From Entrophospora sp. SA101 (lineage: Eukaryota > Glomeromycota > Glomeromycetes > Entrophosporales > Entrophosporaceae), in contig CAUDNR010001236.1 of assembly GCA_958430865.1 (NCBI GenBank), positions 61,650-71,909 of the forward strand: a stretch of 10,260 nucleotides of DNA. The letters are read 5' to 3'. Position numbers and translations under genes: made by a program. Under the pieces are notes generated by a model that was not told the origin of the DNA, ran no database searches, and saw only the letters and a program-made list of their open reading frames with translations. Shown one piece after another: positions 9,401 through 10,260 of the stretch (its first letter is position 1; each line of letters begins with the position of its first letter).

Positions 9401-9887
9401 TTCTTATAATACTACTACTATCCTTATGACTAAACGATCTACGTGATAATGAGGAAGCTTGTGAAGATTGTTTTAATTCTGCTTTTTCAAACTGTTCTTG
9501 AGAAATATTTGCCAAGTTAACAACCCTTGTTGATGCCCTTGAAAGTATATCACTCATCCTACTAAGACTTTTAGAATGTTTAAGCGAGGAGGATACATTA
9601 ATATTTCTGTTGGAATCATTGGCTTCGTGCCTAATAGAAGGAGTTTCTTCATCCTCTTTTTCTAAATTTTGATCTACACGATTTTTTGTTAGTTTAGCAG
9701 TATCTCTTTCATCAATATTATCAATTATTTCATCATCTTCATCCTTATCAATAAGAGGTTTTAAGTCAAACTCACTAGTTGTGCTTTCACGTGGTTGCAC
9801 ACTCGACATTTCGACAAAATCATTTTCCTCCGTCGTTGCCACTTTTCTTTCTCTATTCAGAAACGAGGGCATTCTAGTCAATTCCAT
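1887..9887 (-). CDS. CCH1: Cch1-type voltage-gated calcium channel alpha subunit, 22 exons, complete
   Basis: This is the pore-forming subunit of the fungal high-affinity calcium influx system, acting at the plasma membrane with Mid1 (family knowledge). Exons on the minus strand: 9226-9887, 8994-9146, 8239-8917, 8051-8132, 7753-7936, 7450-7640, 7097-7347, 6935-7015, 6721-6834, 6512-6638, 6157-6431, 5916-6076, 4488-5839, 4120-4384, 3873-4049, 3466-3787, 3070-3360, 2848-2963, 2616-2776, 2233-2503, 2014-2147, 1887-1933. They sum to 6096 bases, 2031 residues plus TAA, all introns GT-AG with matching phases. The ATG at 9887 is the first after an in-frame stop about 20 codons upstream. Four six-segment repeats with pore loops, an EF-hand-like loop and the Cch1-specific C-terminal region are all visible. 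Animal CaV channels lack the segment just before repeat I (residues about 200-222, ending in SNPW) and the DRVRSLLRTIYW stretch, so Cch1 fits best. Inferred weak points are the choice of acceptor for exon 11 and the donors of exons 6, 11 and 14. Confidence 0.95.
3484..3519 (-). other. EF-hand-like loop after repeat IV of Cch1
   Basis: The twelve residues 1675-1686 read DINRTGYIKSED, with Asp, Asn and Thr at loop positions 1, 3 and 5, Gly at 6, Ile at 8 and Asp at 12. This fits a calcium-binding EF-hand loop, as found shortly after the last S6 in voltage-gated calcium channels. It is preceded by a helix-like RDEIRKFKKVWGEI and followed by FGKFF. The Asp rather than Glu at position 12 may lower affinity; whether it binds calcium cannot be told from sequence. 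Confidence 0.8.
3604..4581 (-). other. Cch1 repeat IV (S1-S6) and fourth pore loop
   Basis: Repeat IV spans the end of exon 13 and exons 14-16, residues about 1407-1646. S1 is ILSKIMTGVYILHILLLLTE. S2 is FTVFIIIYIIDIVIKITGLGW. S3 is WNLFDLVVVTGAAVTNIL. S4 is reduced to YRKIFLILIAFKLFQKSD, mostly lysines with irregular spacing. The filter, MVTGEGWNSIMYDY, crosses the exon 15/16 junction with Glu at residue 1586 (codon 3784-3786). S6 is SMYIFANMFIVVVTNNF. The exon 14 donor is best read as GT|GTAGGT, leaving phase 2 to match exon 15. Confidence 0.9.
4421..4460. repeat. Palindromic TTAATTAAT/(AT)n tract in intron 13
   Basis: A central AT run of about 24 bases is flanked by TAATTAAT on one side and ATTAATTA on the other, making an almost perfect 39-base palindrome. 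It lies inside intron 13 of the channel gene (4385-4487). Confidence 0.85.
4728..5620 (-). other. Cch1 repeat III (S1-S6) and third pore loop
   Basis: All of repeat III lies in exon 13, the longest exon (1352 bp), residues about 1061-1357. S2 ends in FAIKIIADGFLLTPNAY, and S3 includes NQLDFAVLITLFINLI. S4 is the strongest voltage sensor of the four, SRAIRAFKALRALRLINL, with five basic residues at three-residue spacing. The extracellular loop has cysteines and an NDT sequon. The filter is EIVSGEGWINVM with Glu at residue 1296 (codon 4912-4914). S6 is rich in V, L, I and F and ends ISVIISNYQ. A five-residue duplication (WFWVT twice) sits at the start of S2. Confidence 0.92.
5464..5493 (-). repeat. 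Perfect 15-bp tandem duplication in exon 13
   Basis: Two identical adjacent copies of a 15-base unit lie in the coding sequence. Being a multiple of three, the unit repeats five residues, so the protein reads WFWVTWFWVT at the start of S2 of repeat III. The frame is intact on both sides. Confidence 0.9.
5621..6384 (-). other. Cch1 II-III cytosolic linker
   Basis: The linker spans the rest of exon 11, exon 12 and the start of exon 13 (residues about 858-1060). It begins with a Lys/Glu-rich stretch followed by DRWNFYRYFQAKPKALYVEN, which resembles a conserved block of fungal Cch1. Exon 12 encodes a variable Asn/Asp-rich part. Exon 13 opens with an acidic and aromatic stretch (NERHAEIFLDDYQERRAMKA) leading into the region before repeat III. 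No beta-subunit interaction motif of the animal type was recognised. Confidence 0.75.
6385..7552 (-). other. Cch1 repeat II (S1-S6) and second pore loop
   Basis: Exons 6-11 encode repeat II, residues about 617-857. S1 is YLWVFFIFIDLFIMAF. S2 ends in FSVEILLRF. S3 is IVDLTLVIITLVIQI. S4 is poor in basic residues (FQIARIYRVVIAVPRLR). The filter, LFSGEDWTTVLY, has Glu at residue 804 (codon 6624-6626) followed by Asp. S6 joins exons 10 and 11 as SLSNF/ILLTMFIAVIQENFE, the standard motif of a calcium-channel S6. This reading requires the distal AG at 6432-6433 as acceptor, because the nearer AG at 6464-6465 leads straight to a stop. Confidence 0.9.
6697..6711. repeat. (AGT)n short tandem repeat in intron 9
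   Basis: Five near-perfect trinucleotide units immediately inside the donor end of intron 9 (6639-6720). Confidence 0.7.
7702..7722. repeat. (AAT)n microsatellite in intron 5
   Basis: About seven AAT units in intron 5 of the channel gene (7641-7752). There is no effect on coding. Confidence 0.8.
7793..9146 (-). other. Cch1 repeat I (S1-S6) and first pore loop
   Basis: Exons 2-5 encode repeat I, residues about 221-575. S1 starts at the exon 1/2 junction (PWAEIVILSLILLHILLLVI). S2 ends in VEITARIIVSG, spanning the exon 2/3 junction. A hydrophilic, Ser-rich insert of roughly 60 residues separates S2 from S3. S4 carries regularly spaced arginines in LLRALSTLRSLRLL. The extracellular loop contains cysteines and one NNS glycosylation sequon. 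The pore helix and filter, SSIQNWSYLMY, cross the exon 4/5 junction. The filter position (codon 7932-7934, residue 527) is Gln, where animal CaV channels have Glu. S6 follows, with FWLVNLFVAVITKMF. Confidence 0.9.
9226..9887 (-). other. Cch1 exon 1: cytosolic N-terminus
   Basis: Residues 1-220 (plus two bases of codon 221) are hydrophilic with no membrane segment. Residues about 20-90 are acidic, with a D/E cluster near residues 48-60. Residues about 95-180 are rich in Ser, Arg and Lys, a pattern often seen in phosphorylated tails. The last 30 residues change character: they include GNSLYIFSPTNSIRIWCFEL, which resembles the conserved lead-in to repeat I of fungal Cch1 proteins. That part anchors the exon as genuine Cch1. 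The donor is CC|GTAAGA; reading through it hits a stop immediately. Confidence 0.85.
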
Positions 9888-10176
9888 ATTATTACTAGGT
9901 AGTAATAAAAAATCTTTTAGAAACTTTGTTTATATGTTTATTGAATGTTAATTAACATTAATTTTATTAATTTGAATTTTTTGTTTAGTGTTGCACAAAT
10001 TTATTTTTCTTAATTGGGGCATGCTGCAACAAAACCAGACAAAGTGAACATTGGTATTACCAAGGATTCAGGGTTCAAAATTTAGTAATGTGATTATTAA
10101 AATCCCCCATTTGTTATATTTGTTTTTTCTTAATATTAAGTGGTATATAGAATTACCTCTATATAAAAATAACAAT
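9888..10176. promoter_or_regulatory. Intergenic region upstream of the channel, possibly divergent promoter
   Basis: These 289 bases separate the channel start codon (minus strand) from a possible plus-strand start. The channel-proximal 110 bases are very AT-rich and would hold its 5' UTR and core promoter. The plus-strand side has TATATAAAA at about 10160-10168, close to the ATG at 10177. No calcineurin-response element or other binding site was recognised with confidence. Confidence 0.45.
10013..10023. repeat. 11-bp inverted repeat, right copy
   Basis: attggggcatg, the partner of the copy at 1684-1694. It sits in the intergenic region upstream of the channel start codon, about 150 bases before the possible plus-strand gene. 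Confidence 0.5.
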
Positions 10177-10260
10177 ATGAAGCTAATTTACATTAGGTCT
10201 ACCATGGAACCCAAGAATTATAGTACTATCAGAAGTATTTTGAAGAAAGAACAAGGTGAA
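10177..10260 (+). CDS. Possible start of an unidentified gene, cut by the window edge
   Basis: An open frame of 28 codons runs from ATG at 10177 to the right edge. A second in-frame ATG at 10204 has a good start context (ctaccATGG) and may be the true start, giving MEPKNYSTIRSILKKEQGE. The peptide is hydrophilic and basic, and I recognise no family. The TATA-like TATATAAAA is only about 10-40 bases upstream of the two ATGs, so transcription from it would favour the second one. The frame stays open upstream of 10177 for some distance, so it could instead be an internal exon or part of a mobile element. Confidence 0.3.
   Translation, partial: MKLIYIRSTMEPKNYSTIRSILKKEQGE

Noticed and set aside
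1887..9887. Treating the channel fragments as separate small genes or as a decayed gene
   Set aside because: Each fragment ends at a GT donor, resumes at an AG acceptor in the right phase, and the sum is exactly 2032 codons with all four repeats intact.
1..10260. tRNA or rRNA genes, CRISPR arrays, bacterial operons
   Set aside because: No cloverleaf with conserved T-loop bases, no regularly spaced repeats, and the intron-rich architecture is eukaryotic.

Overview
The window looks like nuclear DNA of an AT-rich fungus. Nearly everything is on the minus strand. The main gene is broken up by many short introns (about 70-114 bp) with GTAAGT-like donors and YAG acceptors. The intron-rich gene, the low GC content and the neighbouring transposon-like gene best suit an early-diverging fungus such as an arbuscular mycorrhizal species (Glomeromycotina). 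That placement is inference; no marker gene is present to settle it.

Region by region: (1) 1-1500, minus strand: a broken, intron-containing gene that resembles a family of transposase-like proteins, running off the left edge. (2) about 1480-1694: non-coding DNA upstream of that gene, possibly the terminal part of the same mobile element. (3) 1695-1886: 3' flank and UTR of the main gene, including a (TA)n tract. (4) 1887-9887, minus strand: a complete Cch1-type voltage-gated calcium channel gene, which I could assemble by hand into 22 exons. The exon lengths sum to 6096 bases, exactly 2032 codons (2031 residues plus stop), with every splice phase agreeing. Budding yeast Cch1 is, from memory, about 2040 residues. 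(5) 9888-10176: a short intergenic stretch, possibly a divergent promoter. (6) from 10177, plus strand: the possible start of another gene, cut by the right edge.

The channel has the expected plan: a long, serine-rich cytosolic N-terminus, four repeats of six membrane segments each with a pore loop, an EF-hand-like segment after the fourth repeat, the conserved fungal Cch1 C-terminal region, and a variable Ser/Pro-rich tail. The four selectivity-filter positions read Gln-Glu-Glu-Glu (residues 527, 804, 1296, 1586). In fungi Cch1 works at the plasma membrane with Mid1 as the high-affinity calcium influx system feeding calmodulin/calcineurin signalling. Neither Mid1 nor any other partner is in this window.

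I found no new multi-gene system here. The points most worth checking are the filter sequence, an in-frame 15-bp duplication in repeat III, a candidate calcineurin-docking motif in the channel tail, a competing splice acceptor in intron 10, and an 11-bp inverted repeat flanking the channel gene.
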